A stretch of 26,291 nucleotides of DNA. It comes from Pleurobrachia bachei. Its lineage: Eukaryota > Ctenophora > Tentaculata > Cydippida > Pleurobrachiidae. The stretch spans positions 20,808-47,098 of the forward strand of contig AVPN01000542.1 of assembly GCA_000695325.1 (NCBI GenBank), given 5' to 3'. Below, in pieces: positions 1-11,117 of the stretch. Positions within the stretch are counted from its first letter, which is position 1; every line of letters begins with the position of its first letter. The translations under genes were made by a program, and so were the position numbers. The notes beneath the pieces were generated by a model that saw nothing but the letters and a program-made list of their open reading frames with translations, was not told the origin of the DNA and did not search any database.

Positions 1-6
1 TCTCTC

Positions 7-47
<41 letters not shown>

Positions 48-58
48 CTCTCTCCATT
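1..58. repeat. (TC)n microsatellite
   Basis: Nearly pure TC dinucleotide run ending just before the first visible exon of the Sec23-like gene. It could be the pyrimidine tract of an upstream intron, because TTTAG at 57-61 is a possible acceptor directly before the ATG at 63. Confidence 0.9.
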
Positions 59-62
59 TAGC

Positions 63-3000
63 ATGGTAATAGTGGATGGGCTAGATAACGATGTAAAAGC
101 TACCATTCCCGTCCGACCATCCTGTAAGCTCCTCCCGGCCTCCGCCACAGTCGGCGAGGCGTGCCATGTTCCATTTGGATTCCTATTTGATCCCGTCAGA
201 CCGACTGGGGAGGGAGATGTTACTAGGGCTATACGATGTACCGCCTGTAAATCGTACTACAACAAGCACTGTCAGCTCATTGAGGATGTTTGGAAATGTG
301 TCTTTTGTAGGGAGAGTAAGTTTAAAGTTGTAGGGCTATAATTTAGGTTACCATGCTCAACAGTCTCAGACCCTCTCTCTTTTTGAACAAAACAACTGTT
401 TGGCCAAATAGTTTGGCTTATTAGCAGCTAAACCCTAAATCCATCTCTCCCTGCAGATAATACCCTGCTGACAGGAGAGGTCATACCACAGAGTGTAGCG
501 ACCGGGGAGACATATACAATCCTGGATAAGGGTGTTGGATCTCTCTCTCAAGTTCTCATCTTTATTGTGGATGATTTCCTGTCTACGAAAGAAAAGTTGC
601 ACATTTTCAATGCCATATCAAGGTATGCTGCAGATGAATATTTTTTCTTTCTTCCCTCCTCTTTTCTCTCTCAGAACACTATTTCTCATATTTTCTCCCC
701 TTTCTCCCCCCTTCTTTTACCCGCACCATCCCCCCTCAAAACACTATTCTTCATATATATTCTCACAACCTTTCTCCTTCTTCTACCCGCCCCATCCCTA
801 ACATATTTTCCTACCCTTTCGCCCCCTTCTACATATCCTATTCCCTCCCCCCCCTCAGAACAGTGTCAGAAGCAGATGAGGGGACCAGAGTGTGTATGTT
901 CCTAATGAGCAGCGTTATCAATGTCTACATGTTATCTAGGAAATCCCCGGGGGGTATCATCGAAACTGAAGTCCTATCAGGTAAATAAAAATACTTTTGT
1001 GCTAGTAGGGAGTTGAATGACCCTTTTGCACGCTGACAAGGGAGGGGTAAGTTCGTTACCAAACTGGAGAGGGAGTTTTATCGGATATATATATAACCCT
1101 CCAGGTTCCATGTCAAAAGGTCTACTTCCCTTCCTAACGGCCCACTGGAAAGACATGATCTGTGAAATATCGACATCCCGGGCCAGACTTCTGGAGATCC
1201 TTGGTGATATTACCACTGGGCTGATGAGAAAAGATAAGGCCATGTCAGGGGGAAATAACCCGTTTTTAAGGCAGAAGAGGGTCAACAAGGGAGATGGAAA
1301 ATGTTTTGGGTTCACGTTTGAGATGCTGGTTACCTTCCTTAAACTAGCTCAGGTAGAAAATTAACTGAACATCACATCGCACACTTCATTATCAATTATT
1401 AAACTAAATGAATCAGCAAACCTAACTAATCAATACAACATACTAACTCTCTCCATGTCTCTCTCAGGTAGACGGTGCAGTAAAGCATGTTATAATATTC
1501 ACAGGGGGAGAGCTACATTCATCAACGTTACCCAGTGCCCTCCAAGTGGAACAACAAAAACAATACTTTTCTAGGTAAGAACATGGAGATCTCACTTGTC
1601 ATGTACTTTTACCCTCCTTTTACATTTGTATTGTAAAGGGGCTAGGTAAACATGGTTCTTGTTATACAACGGGTTTAGGAAGTTTTCAAACGGGGGAGTT
1701 TTTAATTCTTGTTTGCTCTGTTTCCATCCCAGCCGTTATTCATACCCTTCTTCAGTTTGGGGGCAGCTCTATCCCGTGTAAAAGCAGCAGTTCACATCTA
1801 CTGTGTGGGGGATGCAGTGTATGCAATAGAGACTCTCCAAAGGATGATTTCCTACTGTGGGGGGTCTCTGAAATGGACACGGGTAAGTTTATATTGAGTA
1901 ATTGGTGAGTAATTGTCAGGTAATTGTCGTGTAATTGGCGAGTAATTATCGGCATACAACACTTGCTCGATTCTCTCTCTCTGCATCCCGGGTTCGAACA
2001 ACGACTTCTTTTAGTTCCAATAGTAGCGGTGCTAAGGGGGAGTGTTTTCCCGGTAAATCGGGGTGCATGTTAACTAGGATCCGACTGTAATTATTGACAG
2101 TAGCCCTCTTTCAGGAGTTGGTTAATGACGTAAGAAGAGAGATCGAGAGTTTTGTGGACAATATTTGTGGGCATGATTGTGTGATTAGGCTTCAAACCAC
2201 CCACAACATATCCATCGCTCAGGTAACACTGATCAGCAGCAAAAATGGAGTTTGTGAATTCAACCCCCCTCCCCCGAATTGAAGAATGGAATGATATTCC
2301 AAATCCCGGCCCTATCCCCGAATAGTTCTTCATCTTATATCATCCCGGTGCCACAGGTGAATGGGGAGACCTTGGACAGTGCTCAGTTTGGAAGGAGATA
2401 CCCTGTATTGACACGAGACAAGAAGTTTCATGCTCTGTTTAGTATACCTAGCCGGATCAACACTGCACCTGTATATCTGCAGTGTACTAATAGCTACACT
2501 GAACCAGCAACTAGCACACGAGTGAGTTTTTATAGTGTCGGCATTTTGTTATAACTCTAGCAGTCTAGCAATCAATTAGGGTATCACCCAATTCCACTAC
2601 CTATATCTGGCATCTGTATGGCCATTGGCCACAGACCCTATTTCAAATCCTCTGTTTCACTCCGATCACGGTACCAGAGAGTCTCTACTCTCTACCCTTG
2701 TACATCTGAACGCCCATCCCTATCTCCCCACCCCCATTTCTAATCCCACCTCCCTTCAGATAACGCACGTAACAACCCTCCGGTTTGATTGTGTGGTAGA
2801 CCACGAGGAGATAATCCTATCGCTCTGCCCTGACACCGCCTTCGCCCTGACACTGCTGGAGAATGTAGCAAACCCAGAACAAAGTAGCGAGGAGTTAACT
2901 TTGTTATCACATGGCCTTCTAACCTCTTCTGAGGCGTGTCTAGGTCATGGGGTAACTGGTATTGTGATGAGATATCTGGAGATGCTGTACTTCCTGTTAC

Positions 3001-4055
3001 ATGGACCCCTTCTCAGGCAGATGCTGCAAAAACGGTAACTAATTATTAATCGATTACTATTAATTAACGGTAATTAATAGCATCCAGTGATTTGAATTAA
3101 TTGACCTAATTTGTAGAATTATCAATTTGAATTATATATAACGTGCCACAACCTTGGTATCGAAGACACCTCACATGCGCGCGCTGGCAAGGGGTTACTT
3201 CGTTACTAACCACAACCCCCCCTCAGAGATTTCCGTTTCTACATCCAACACGTGTTATTTGGTTCCAACCTGGACTCAATGTGTCACATGGTTAAACCCC
3301 GGCTCTACACCCTCTCCTGGGGTGGGACTACGGGCAACAATAATATGGTTGAGGTGGTGGAGTATCCTCCCGTAACCCTGGCACTCCGATCAGATCGGCT
3401 GATTGTGTTGGATCTTAAAACGGAGGCCATTGTATGGATTGGATCTAAACTACAGGTAATAAGGGTTGTAGTAAACAACCAATCAGAACTTGTTATTTAG
3501 GTCACGTGACTAGTTATCAGCCAATCAGGGACCAGTATTTCCTGATTCGGTCGGTTCCTGGTTGAGACAATAATCAATATGTACAAACTGTTATACAAGT
3601 ACAGTTCCAAATATAAAGCTGCCCTAACAACACTCTGTATATCCCAGGCGACTACAGAGGAATGTGAGAGACAAGGTCGATCCTTCACTGCCCAGCTAGG
3701 CCGCGGTTCTGTCCGTGTTCTTCAAGACTGTGCAGCTGATAATAGGTTTATTGAGTGTTACCTACTGCCTCTGCATCTGGATGAGAAGTCTCTACAAGAC
3801 TCCGTGCTACCTGAACTAAAAGGTATTGAGGGAGAAATGTTGGATCGGCATTGCTAATAGAATTTAGGATCTCGTTGTCATTACATGATCAGTAGCCACT
3901 ATTCGATAACAGTAACCCTCACTTCTCCTGCAGATCTAACAAAAGAGGAACACAGCTTGCTGGTGAAAAGATTTAGCGGTAGTGTCACTGGGAAATCGTT
4001 CAACCAGTGGCTGAACGAGATCAGACTAGTTGTTACCAGCTCTCTGCCATTTTAA
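63..4055 (+). CDS. Divergent Sec23 family (COPII coat GAP-like) protein, 12 exons
   Basis: Exons read from GT-AG junctions: 63-315, 457-622, 859-980, 1105-1352, 1468-1574, 1756-1882, 2115-2222, 2357-2521, 2760-3034, 3227-3455, 3648-3822, 3934-4055 (TAA). They sum to 2097 nt (698 aa) in one frame; Sec23 is usually about 765 aa. Residues 59-82 form a zinc finger (C59-x2-C62-x16-C79-x2-C82) with the Sec23-like NKHCQ and WKCVFC. Residues about 100-345 are the trunk. About 346-440 fits the beta-sandwich, with ITHVTTLRF like the RRIRVTTIARN strand of Sec23. About 440-560 is helical. About 565-698 is gelsolin-like (LALRSDRLIVLDL, NRFIECYLLP) and ends in FNQWLNEIRLVVTSS, like Sec23 C termini. In the known family Sec23 binds Sec24 and activates the GTPase Sar1 on ER exit sites. 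R633 may be the arginine finger (inference). The start is uncertain: ATG 63 follows a possible acceptor, so an upstream exon may lie outside. Divergence suggests a paralogue rather than the housekeeping copy. Confidence 0.85.
1898..1952. repeat. 11-bp tandem repeat in intron 6 of the Sec23-like gene
   Basis: GTAATT recurs at exactly 11-bp spacing (1898, 1909, 1920, 1931, 1942), making five copies of a GTAATTGKCRR-like unit just inside the donor site of intron 6. No function is visible. Confidence 0.85.
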
Positions 4056-4256
4056 TAGGACACAGCAGCTTATCTGATCCGGATTGAGAAAGCGCCCTTC
4101 CGATTTTGTATGAACAGTTTTGGCTGTCAGGCCAATGCTCTGACAGAGTCTTGGCGGTTTAGACGATGCAGCGAATTTGACTGGCTGCTAGAGATGGCCC
4201 TGTGCCTTTTATTTTGTGTTAATACATAGCCCAACCCGATTTGTTTATTGACCCTA

Positions 4257-4262
4257 TTTATT
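4257..4262 (-). promoter_or_regulatory. Possible poly(A) signal of the receptor gene
   Basis: AATAAA on the - strand, about 560 nt past the receptor stop at 4824. A second AATAAA lies at 4244-4249. No nearer canonical hexamer was found between the stop and this site. It lies inside what would be the 3' UTR of the Sec23-like gene. The same hexamers recur 1310 bp higher in the duplicated copy. Confidence 0.35.
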
Positions 4263-4726
4263 TGTGTATACATTTTGATATGAACAACTATATTTAATTA
4301 ATATTAATAATAATTGAATGACAAATTTACTTGAGAGCCTTATAGCTGAGCAATACAGGAATAGAGAATTATTGTATCTGTGTATTTATGTGTGTAAGTT
4401 TGTGTTCAATCCCTTTCCATCCTGAAAAGAGAGTATTCTTTTTATCAATGGATCACACGATAGTGATAAATTAACCCGGATCAGCCCTTGTCAGCGCCAA
4501 ACTTTCTCACGCTCCATCATGTGGTTTGAGATAATGCGCGCGCCGCGCGGTCATAACATGTTGTATGTTGCCGCGCCCCACAAATATGACTGTTGAATGG
4601 TGAGACCGGTAATATCGGGATCTGGTCACATTACATGTCAGAAGTCTTCGTTCGTGATTGAAGTTGAAAATACACAATAGATTTACAATTTTGATGATCA
4701 GCCCTGTTAAATCAGGGGAAATATCA

Positions 4727-4732
4727 AATAAA
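4727..4732 (+). promoter_or_regulatory. Possible poly(A) signal of the Sec23-like gene
   Basis: AATAAA on the + strand 672 nt after the stop at 4055. It is the first canonical hexamer seen on that strand. Its use would make the transcript overlap the receptor 3' UTR in antisense. Repeated at 6037-6042 in the duplicate. Confidence 0.3.
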
Positions 4733-4823
4733 ATACATCATCACCATCACAAAAGGATTGTTTTTTAATTCAATTCGATATTTTTCTTTCTCCTTCTCAG
4801 TCTCTCTTTTCAACCCTCTCTTC

Positions 4824-7800
4824 TCAGATCTTAGCAGCCAATTGGTCCTTATCATCACATGTGAAAACGGGTGATTCCTCCCTGCTACTACCCGCTATTG
4901 GTGTCAAATCAGACGGACTAGATTCTAGCCGCTCACATTTCTTCTGGTCTTTAGTTGGATAAAGATACGGCTCAAACCGTTTTAACCACGCCATCCATGT
5001 AAACTGAGTTACCTGCAGAAGGAGAGGGGGTGTTATTGGTTGGTTGATTGGTTGGATCGGCTGGTGATTGGGGGATGAGGGGTGATGAGAGGGTGTTATC
5101 ATGCAATACTATGGGTAAATGATATTAAGGTGAGTGTGGTGCCTTGTGGCCTCGCCGGGGATGTGAGAGGGTTTTCGTTGACACAGAGAATACTCGTGAT
5201 TACGTTTCGGCGTAAATGCCATCTTCAGAATACTACATGGAAAGACACGGTTAATACAGTATAGTGGTTATATGATAGTATAATGAAAATGAGAAATAGT
5301 GATATGATATAACACGTAAGCTGAACGAGATCAGACTAGTTGTTACCAGCTCTCTGCCATTTTAATAGGACACAGCAGCTTATCTGATCCGGATTGAGAA
5401 AGCGCCCTTCCGATTTTGTATGAACAGTTTTGGCTGTCAGGCCAATGCTCTGACAGAGTCTTGGCGGTTTAGACGATGCAGCGAATTTGACTGGCTGCTA
5501 GAGATGGCCCTGTGCCTTTTATTTTGTGTTAATACATAGCCCAACCCGATTTGTTTATTGACCCTATTTATTTGTGTATACATTTTGATATGAACAACTA
5601 TATTTAATTAATATTAATAATAATTGAATGACAAATTTACTTGAGAGCCTTATAGCTGAGCAATACAGTAATAGAGGATTATTGTATCTGTGTATTTATG
5701 TGTGTAAGTTTGTGTTCAATCCCTTTCCATCCTGAAAAGAGAGTATTCTTTTTATCAATGGATCACACGATAGTGATAAATTAACCCGGATCAGCCCTTG
5801 TCAGCGCCAAACTTTCTCACGCTCCATCATGTGGTTTGAGATAATGCGCGCGCCGCGCGGTCATAACATGTTGTATGTTGCCGCGCCCCACAAATATGAC
5901 TGTTGAATGGTGAGACCGGTAATATCGGGATCTGGTCACATTACATGTCAGAAGTCTTCGTTCGTGATTGAAGTTGAAAATACACAATAGATTTACAATT
6001 TTGATGATCAGCCCTGTTAAATCAGGGGAAATATCAAATAAAATACATCATCACCATCACAAAAGGATTGTTTTTTAATTCAATTCGATATTTTTCTTTC
6101 TCCTTCTCAGTCTCTCTTTTCAACCCTCTCTTCTCAGATCTTAGCAGCCAATTGGTCCTTATCATCACATGTGAAAACGGGTGATTCCTCCCTGCTACTA
6201 CCCGCTATTGGTGTCAAATCAGACGGACTAGATTCTAGCCGCTCACATTTCTTCTGGTCTTTAGTTGGATAAAGATACGGCTCAAACCGTTTTAACCACG
6301 CCATCCATGTAAACTGAGTTACCTGCAGAAGGAGAGGGGGTGTTATTGGTTGGTTGATTGGTTGGATCGGCTGGTGATTGGGGGATGAGGGGTGATGAGA
6401 GGGTGTTATCATGCAATACTATGGGTAAATGATATTGCTAAATTTAGGACCACAAGAGATACCCCTTTCAGGCTAGTCCCTTTAATTACAGTGCGGCGAG
6501 TGGGTATTATTAGAATATATTAGAATGGATGTGAGTTAATGTCCTGCATATTCTAAACGTACTTAGAGCCCAGATGTTTTATGTTCGAATAACGTCTGTC
6601 TCACATACGAGCGTGCATTAGCGGTTCTTAAATAGAAGCTATGCAGCTGAGTGCAATTGTCACCTATTATGTTGTGCAGCTGTTGAGAGCGATAGTGGAC
6701 TAGCTAGAATATGCGTTCTTGTATTTATAATGCACTCTAAAACGGTCATATATGGTGCTGTGTATTCTTGGAACCTAGAATAATAATATTGCGATTGTTA
6801 GGTATGTTCAAACCCAGAGTCTAGCTAGGCAATATTTCCTGGGGCACGCAAAACAGATTCTAGAGAATATTTCGACCCGACAAACAATAAACAAGTCTAG
6901 AACTTTGAATCCCACCCCTTGTACCTGATTGAAGTAAGTGGGACAGGTAACAAGGTATCCAAAGGGTATAAGAATACTTCCAAAACTAGACCACACTACT
7001 ATGAAATCAGCAACCCTGTAATCAGGTTTCAAACCTGAAAAAGAAACCAGGGATATATTATTTAAGGGTGGATCAAGTTGACCAAACATCAGCTTTGAAT
7101 AAACCACCGTAATTTCATATCGTCCATATTGACCCAGCCGCAAGGAGATACCATCTCTACAGATAAATATGCGGCTCATATGACCCCGATACTTGTTCTG
7201 TTTAAATTTAGGGACATCATGATTTCTACTCACTTATTTCATTGGTTGCAATAGCAATTGTTAGAAAGATGTATATCCAGCGGGGGAACTGGGATATAGC
7301 ATAGAGGAATATCATGATGAATGATGTCCTGTAATTCATCCTTTTTGAGGACAAGAATAAAGGGAATGGCGGATCATTTGCATTACTCTGAAAAAGAGAA
7401 CGTGAATATACTGAGTATTTAGTAAACCTAGAAGATTTGCAAATACAAATCAGGTTGACAAATATTGAGTCTAAATGTGACGAAGTGAGTAATTATCATT
7501 TGTCTGTATCCCGCAATATACCACCTTTCACTGACAAATCGAACTAATAAACAGACACACAAACATATACAAACACTCTATCTATATGAGCTGGGAAGAT
7601 ATTTAAAACTGACATTAGTTAAGACATTAGTTAAGACATTAAGATTCTTACATTTTTCTTGTTAGATCGGTAGAGAAGGAAGACATATTGGGTGACACTG
7701 CACGCAACTGGAATAAAGATGAATATTGCAACGTACTTTCCAAATTCCTGAAGAGAGGGAGAGAGAGGGATTAGTAAATCAATTAACACGGGGCTGTTAC

Positions 7801-10800
7801 AGTGCTGAAGTATTAGTGTATCAATTATGTCGCGGTTACAGTGGTTGTGGGTAAAAACACCATACAGTCGGTACGAGGAATATGATAGTATAATGAAAAT
7901 GAGAAATAGTGATATGATATAACACGTAATGTGAAAAAGGGGGCACCACACTCACCTTAATCACATCACCGCCGGCCTCAATCACCACTCACAAATAAAT
8001 GATATTGCTAAATTTAGGACCACAAGAGATACCCCTTTCAGGCTAGTCCCTTTAATTACAGTGCGGCGAGTGGGTATTATTAGAATATATTAGAATGGAT
8101 GTGAGTTAATGTCCTGCATATTCTAAACGTACTTAGAGCCCAGATGTTTTATGTTCGAATAACGTCTGTCTCACATACGAGCGTGCATTAGCGGTTCTTA
8201 AATAAAAGCTATGCAGCTGAGTGCAATTGTCACCTATTATGTTGTGCAGCTGCTGAGAGGCATACTGGACTAGCTAGAATATGCGGTCTTGTATTTATAA
8301 TGCACTCTAAAACGGTCAAATATGGTGCTGTATATTCTGGGAACCTAGAATAATAATATTTCGAAACCCGACAAACATGGATTCCACGACTCTAGAACCA
8401 ACCCCCTTCTTATCAATCGTGTACCTGATTGAAGTAAGTGGGACAGGTTACGAGATATCCAAAGGGTATAAGAATACTTCCAAAACTAGACCACACCACT
8501 ATGAAATCAGCTACTCTGTAATCAGGTTTCAAACCTGAAAAAGACACACCGGTGTTAGTTGTGAGTGGTTCAAATCGACCAAACATCAGCTTTATATTTG
8601 AATTTAGAAACATGATTTCTACTTTACTCTCTTAGGCCAATTTTCTGACAGACTGCACTTACTTATTTCGTTGGTGGCAATGGCAATTGTTAGGAAGATG
8701 TATATCCAGCGGGGAAACTGGGATATGGCATAGAGGAATATCATGATAAATGATGTCCTGTAATTCATCCAAAAACTCCTGTTCTTATTTCCCTTACCCG
8801 GATCATTTGCATTACTCTGAGAAAGAGAGTGATTGAGTACCTTAGTAGAGTGAATGTTGAGTAAACAGACGATTTGCCAAATCAGTTTGACAAATGTTGA
8901 GTCTAAATGTGACGAAGTGAGTTATTATCAATTGTCCGTATCCCTCAATATCTCTTTCACTGACAAATCGAACCTATACAGACACACAAACAAATCTATA
9001 TGAGCTGGGAAGATATTTACAGTTGACATTAGATTGACACCTTTAGTTAAGATTCTTACATTTTTCTTGTTAGATCGATAAAGAAGGAAAACATATTGAG
9101 TGACACTGCACGCAACTGGAATAAAGATGAATATTGCAACGTACTTTCCAAATTCCTGAAGAGAGAGGGGGATTAGTAAATCAATTAACACGGAGCTGTT
9201 ACAGTGCTGAAATATTAGTGTATCAATTATGTCGCGGTTACAATGGTTGTGGGTAAAAACAGCATACAGTCGGTGCGAGGAATTTGGCACTGTTTTATGT
9301 GCAAGTGTGGTTATTCATATTCTCTTTTCTTTATCTCCTCTCTATCTTTTATTCTCTCAATTCTTCACTCTATCCTTCTCTTTGTACAGGTACCCCTTTT
9401 TCACTCAATTAATTTAAATTAATGTTCACTGTTATGTTGGCCTCGGTAAAAATAGGTCAATATGTACCACAAAGACTGCAAAAATATTCTTGCCTCTCAC
9501 CAAGCCGAAGTCTTGGCAAGATCCCGAAGAGAATCTTGGGACTATTATGCTACAAAACCTTGCCAGGTTCTGACTACAGCTTGCGCGCCTTTTATAAAAA
9601 AAGGTTTGAACATAACAAACAAAACCCCATAGCTTCTCAAAATTGTTTATTTGTTTGTTTGTCACGTACGTTCCAGTCAGGGTACATGTAGGTAGCGTAG
9701 CACATCTTCTTGCCATTAGCGTCCACGAAATACCCAAACACATTGTTGGACCTACTCCGGTTCAATGCCACGAATATCTGGGGTAGGAGGGCCACCAGCC
9801 ATAGGAACAGTGCCACCTGCAGGAGACATGTTGATATTAGGGTAATAGTTGGTAGACATTAGAGTATGTTACATAGAGAAATAACTATGGTAGTCCTTGA
9901 GGAACTACCATTACCAATCACAGCCCTGTGTGTGATAAAAAATGCCTTGAAGTGTCCAATCACTGACCATACTCAACACTATAACACTGACCTGTTTACT
10001 GAGGGCTACAAAGACTCGATCCTTGAGTTTGGTGAATCTGCCAATGATAATATCAGCTCCCAGCATTATAATATGGAGAATATACATGATCTCAAAATAA
10101 CTGCCCAGTAGAGCCGTCTGCCAACACCTGGAGAAAATTGTGTTAGGGGCCGGGGGTTAGTGATAGAAGTGTTTCAGGGATAGGAGGGTGTCAGGGTGTT
10201 ACAAGCGTGTTTGGGCCGGGGACCAGGGTGTCAGTAAATCTGCAGCTGATTATAGTTCTAATGTTTTCACGTTCAACTCTCCTCATGTTAAGAAAGGCTC
10301 AGTTGTCGAGTGCAGCAGCAGCTCTCTCAACACTCTACACTGTCTGTCATCAGATCGACCTGGAGAGTCTGTTTGACAAACAGTGGGTGTGTGGGTGGAC
10401 CCTGACAGGTCATTTTGAGAGGCCATCACAGGACATGCGCTGCAAGACCATTAGAGGAGGCGTCAAAAACAGACATGAAGCCGTACTAACTGCTGCAGGA
10501 CGTGCGACTCACAAACATGAGCAGTTCAGCTCAAATAGCCATATATGGGCATCACGTGACATACTAAAACACCACATATGGGTATGTACTCACCACGAAG
10601 ATCCCAAGGTCCATCCTTTTTTCTGTAGCACACTGACGAGGCCCATGGGGTAGATAAGGAGAGCAAATAGGAAGTGGCAGAAGGCTTGGGATACTGCCAT
10701 TACAAACGTAAACTGATCAATCTCTTTCCACCTGGAATAAAATTACTTGGTAAAGGGATGGGATATTGTGGTTTTACCAATTTGGACTCTTTTATAATCC

Positions 10801-11117
10801 AGAAATAGCCAAGTGCGGAAAGTGTAACAAATGCCCCTACTGAAAATTACAGGACAAACTCAGTCACACACACACACAAACCATGTAACTCATATGACTC
10901 CCATGGTTACCATGGTAACATGATGCTCGTACCTTTCAAATATAGATGCCAGGATAACTGATCCATTACTGATTAACCCGATAATAACAATAAACAGATA
11001 CATGAGTGTCATGATTAGGACATCAATTAATTCCCGGTCACACATATTCGTGATGTTGAGACCCTCGAATGATTCCGCTGAGTTGCATTCAGCCGCGGTA
11101 TCACTTGAATTAGCCAT
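4824..11117 (-). CDS. Class A (rhodopsin-like) GPCR, 8 exons with duplicated exons 5-8
   Basis: Exons in transcript order: 10933-11117 (ATG 11117), 10594-10731, 9992-10127, 9670-9816, 9060-9155, 8663-8816, 8425-8534, then exon 8 at 4824-5012 or 6134-6322. They give 384 aa with consistent phases. The N terminus has NSS and NIT glycosylation sites and no signal peptide. TM1 about 31-59 has N51 (1.50). TM2 about 70-94 lacks the usual Asp. C109 (3.25) and C192 in loop 2 can pair. TM3 ends ADIII in place of ADRY. TM4 has W159 (4.50), TM5 P215 and Y223 (5.50, 5.58), TM6 SQFP (P269), and TM7 IPFGY (P309, Y312) in place of NPxxY. The tail of about 62 aa is Ser/Thr and acid rich. It would be a plasma-membrane receptor; the ligand is unknown. 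The missing DRY arginine makes G-protein coupling uncertain. An upstream in-frame ATG at 11159 would add 14 aa, but TTTTAG beside it looks like a 5' UTR acceptor. Confidence 0.85.
5127..5320. other. Junction segment between the two 1.1 kb copies
   Basis: Separates the duplicated blocks. Its last 49 bp (5271-5319) equal 7881-7929 in direct orientation. Its first bases (5124-5143) equal the reverse complement of 7942-7961. The rest (5144-5270) matches nothing else seen here. The same short donor region near the exon-cassette junction thus supplied both ends, pointing to a template-switch type rearrangement. Confidence 0.75.
5321..5365 (+). pseudogene. Duplicated 3' tip of the Sec23-like last exon
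   Basis: Encodes the same last 14 residues plus stop as 4011-4055, but has no acceptor or upstream coding, so it is a dead copy carried along by the 1.1 kb duplication. Confidence 0.9.
6134..6322 (-). CDS. Second copy of receptor exon 8 (C-terminal tail)
   Basis: Identical to 4824-5012: CTGCAG acceptor, phase 0, 62 codons from VTQFTWMAW to DQLAAKI, then TGA. It is nearer to the duplicated exon 7 than the 4824 copy and is probably the one reached first by splicing; either gives the same protein. Confidence 0.85.
   Translation of the reverse strand, partial: VTQFTWMAWLKRFEPYLYPTKDQKKCERLESSPSDLTPIAGSSREESPVFTCDDKDQLAAKI
6425..7880. repeat. Exon-cassette repeat, copy A (distal)
   Basis: Matches 7995-9279 in direct orientation (offset 1570 at the left end). 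The first 300 bp or so are nearly identical; later parts show many substitutions and indels, including about 80 bp near 6790-6870 absent from copy B. It is clearly older or less homogenised than the 1.1 kb repeat. It carries receptor exons 7b, 6b and 5b. Confidence 0.9.
6925..7747 (-). CDS. Alternative receptor exons 5b-6b-7b (TM5-TM7)
   Basis: Exon 5b 7652-7747 (96 nt), 6b 7234-7387 (154 nt) and 7b 6925-7034 (110 nt) have the same lengths and phases as 5a-7a and intact GT-AG sites. The TM5, TM6 and TM7 cores are the same in protein; the loop before TM6 differs (after SNANDP, copy a has GKGNKNRSFW where b has PFPLFLSSKR). The cassette is 360 nt, starts and ends in phase 0, so it can replace exons 5a-7a or be added without breaking the frame. 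Intact coding suggests use or recent origin. It is part of the receptor gene and not a separate gene, because no exons 1-4 lie between the copies. Confidence 0.75.
7881..7994. other. Spacer between exon-cassette copies A and B
   Basis: About 114 bp absent from the matching place upstream of exon 5a. It contains the 49 bp and 20 bp stretches that reappear at 5271-5319 (direct) and 5124-5143 (inverted). On the - strand it includes AAG/GTGAGT, a good donor-like site, but no exon could be shown. Confidence 0.6.
7995..9279. repeat. Exon-cassette repeat, copy B (proximal)
   Basis: Direct repeat of 6425-7880 carrying receptor exons 7a (8425-8534), 6a (8663-8816) and 5a (9060-9155). The right edge is at GAGGAAT, after which 9280 onward is single-copy intron 4. 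Confidence 0.9.

Larger units (their letters stand above)
4011..5126. repeat. 1.1 kb direct duplication, copy 1 (3' ends of both genes)
   Basis: Matches 5321-6436 at a constant offset of 1310 bp, with only two substitutions seen by eye (near 4359 and 4367) and no indels. It holds the final coding part of the Sec23-like gene, the whole convergent intergenic stretch and exon 8 of the receptor. Near-identity means a very recent duplication or an assembly error such as unmerged haplotypes. Confidence 0.95.
5321..6436. repeat. 1.1 kb direct duplication, copy 2
   Basis: Second copy of 4011-5126 (offset 1310). The left edge falls inside the last exon of the Sec23-like gene. The right edge shares TAAATGATATT with the start of the exon-cassette repeats at 6425 and 7995, so that short sequence may have guided the join. 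Confidence 0.95.

Noticed and set aside
567-905. 112-codon + strand ORF rich in Pro/Ser/Phe
   Set aside because: It comes from a pyrimidine-rich intron plus a wrong-frame part of Sec23-like exons 2 and 3.
2068-2095. Opposite pogo-like end (CCGACTGTAATTATT) in Sec23-like intron 6
   Set aside because: Only about ten bases match, and it is 12 kb from the 14090 end; probably chance.
10207-10653. 148-codon + strand ORF
   Set aside because: It runs antisense across receptor intron 2 and part of exon 2, and shows no domain; it is a shadow of the - strand gene.
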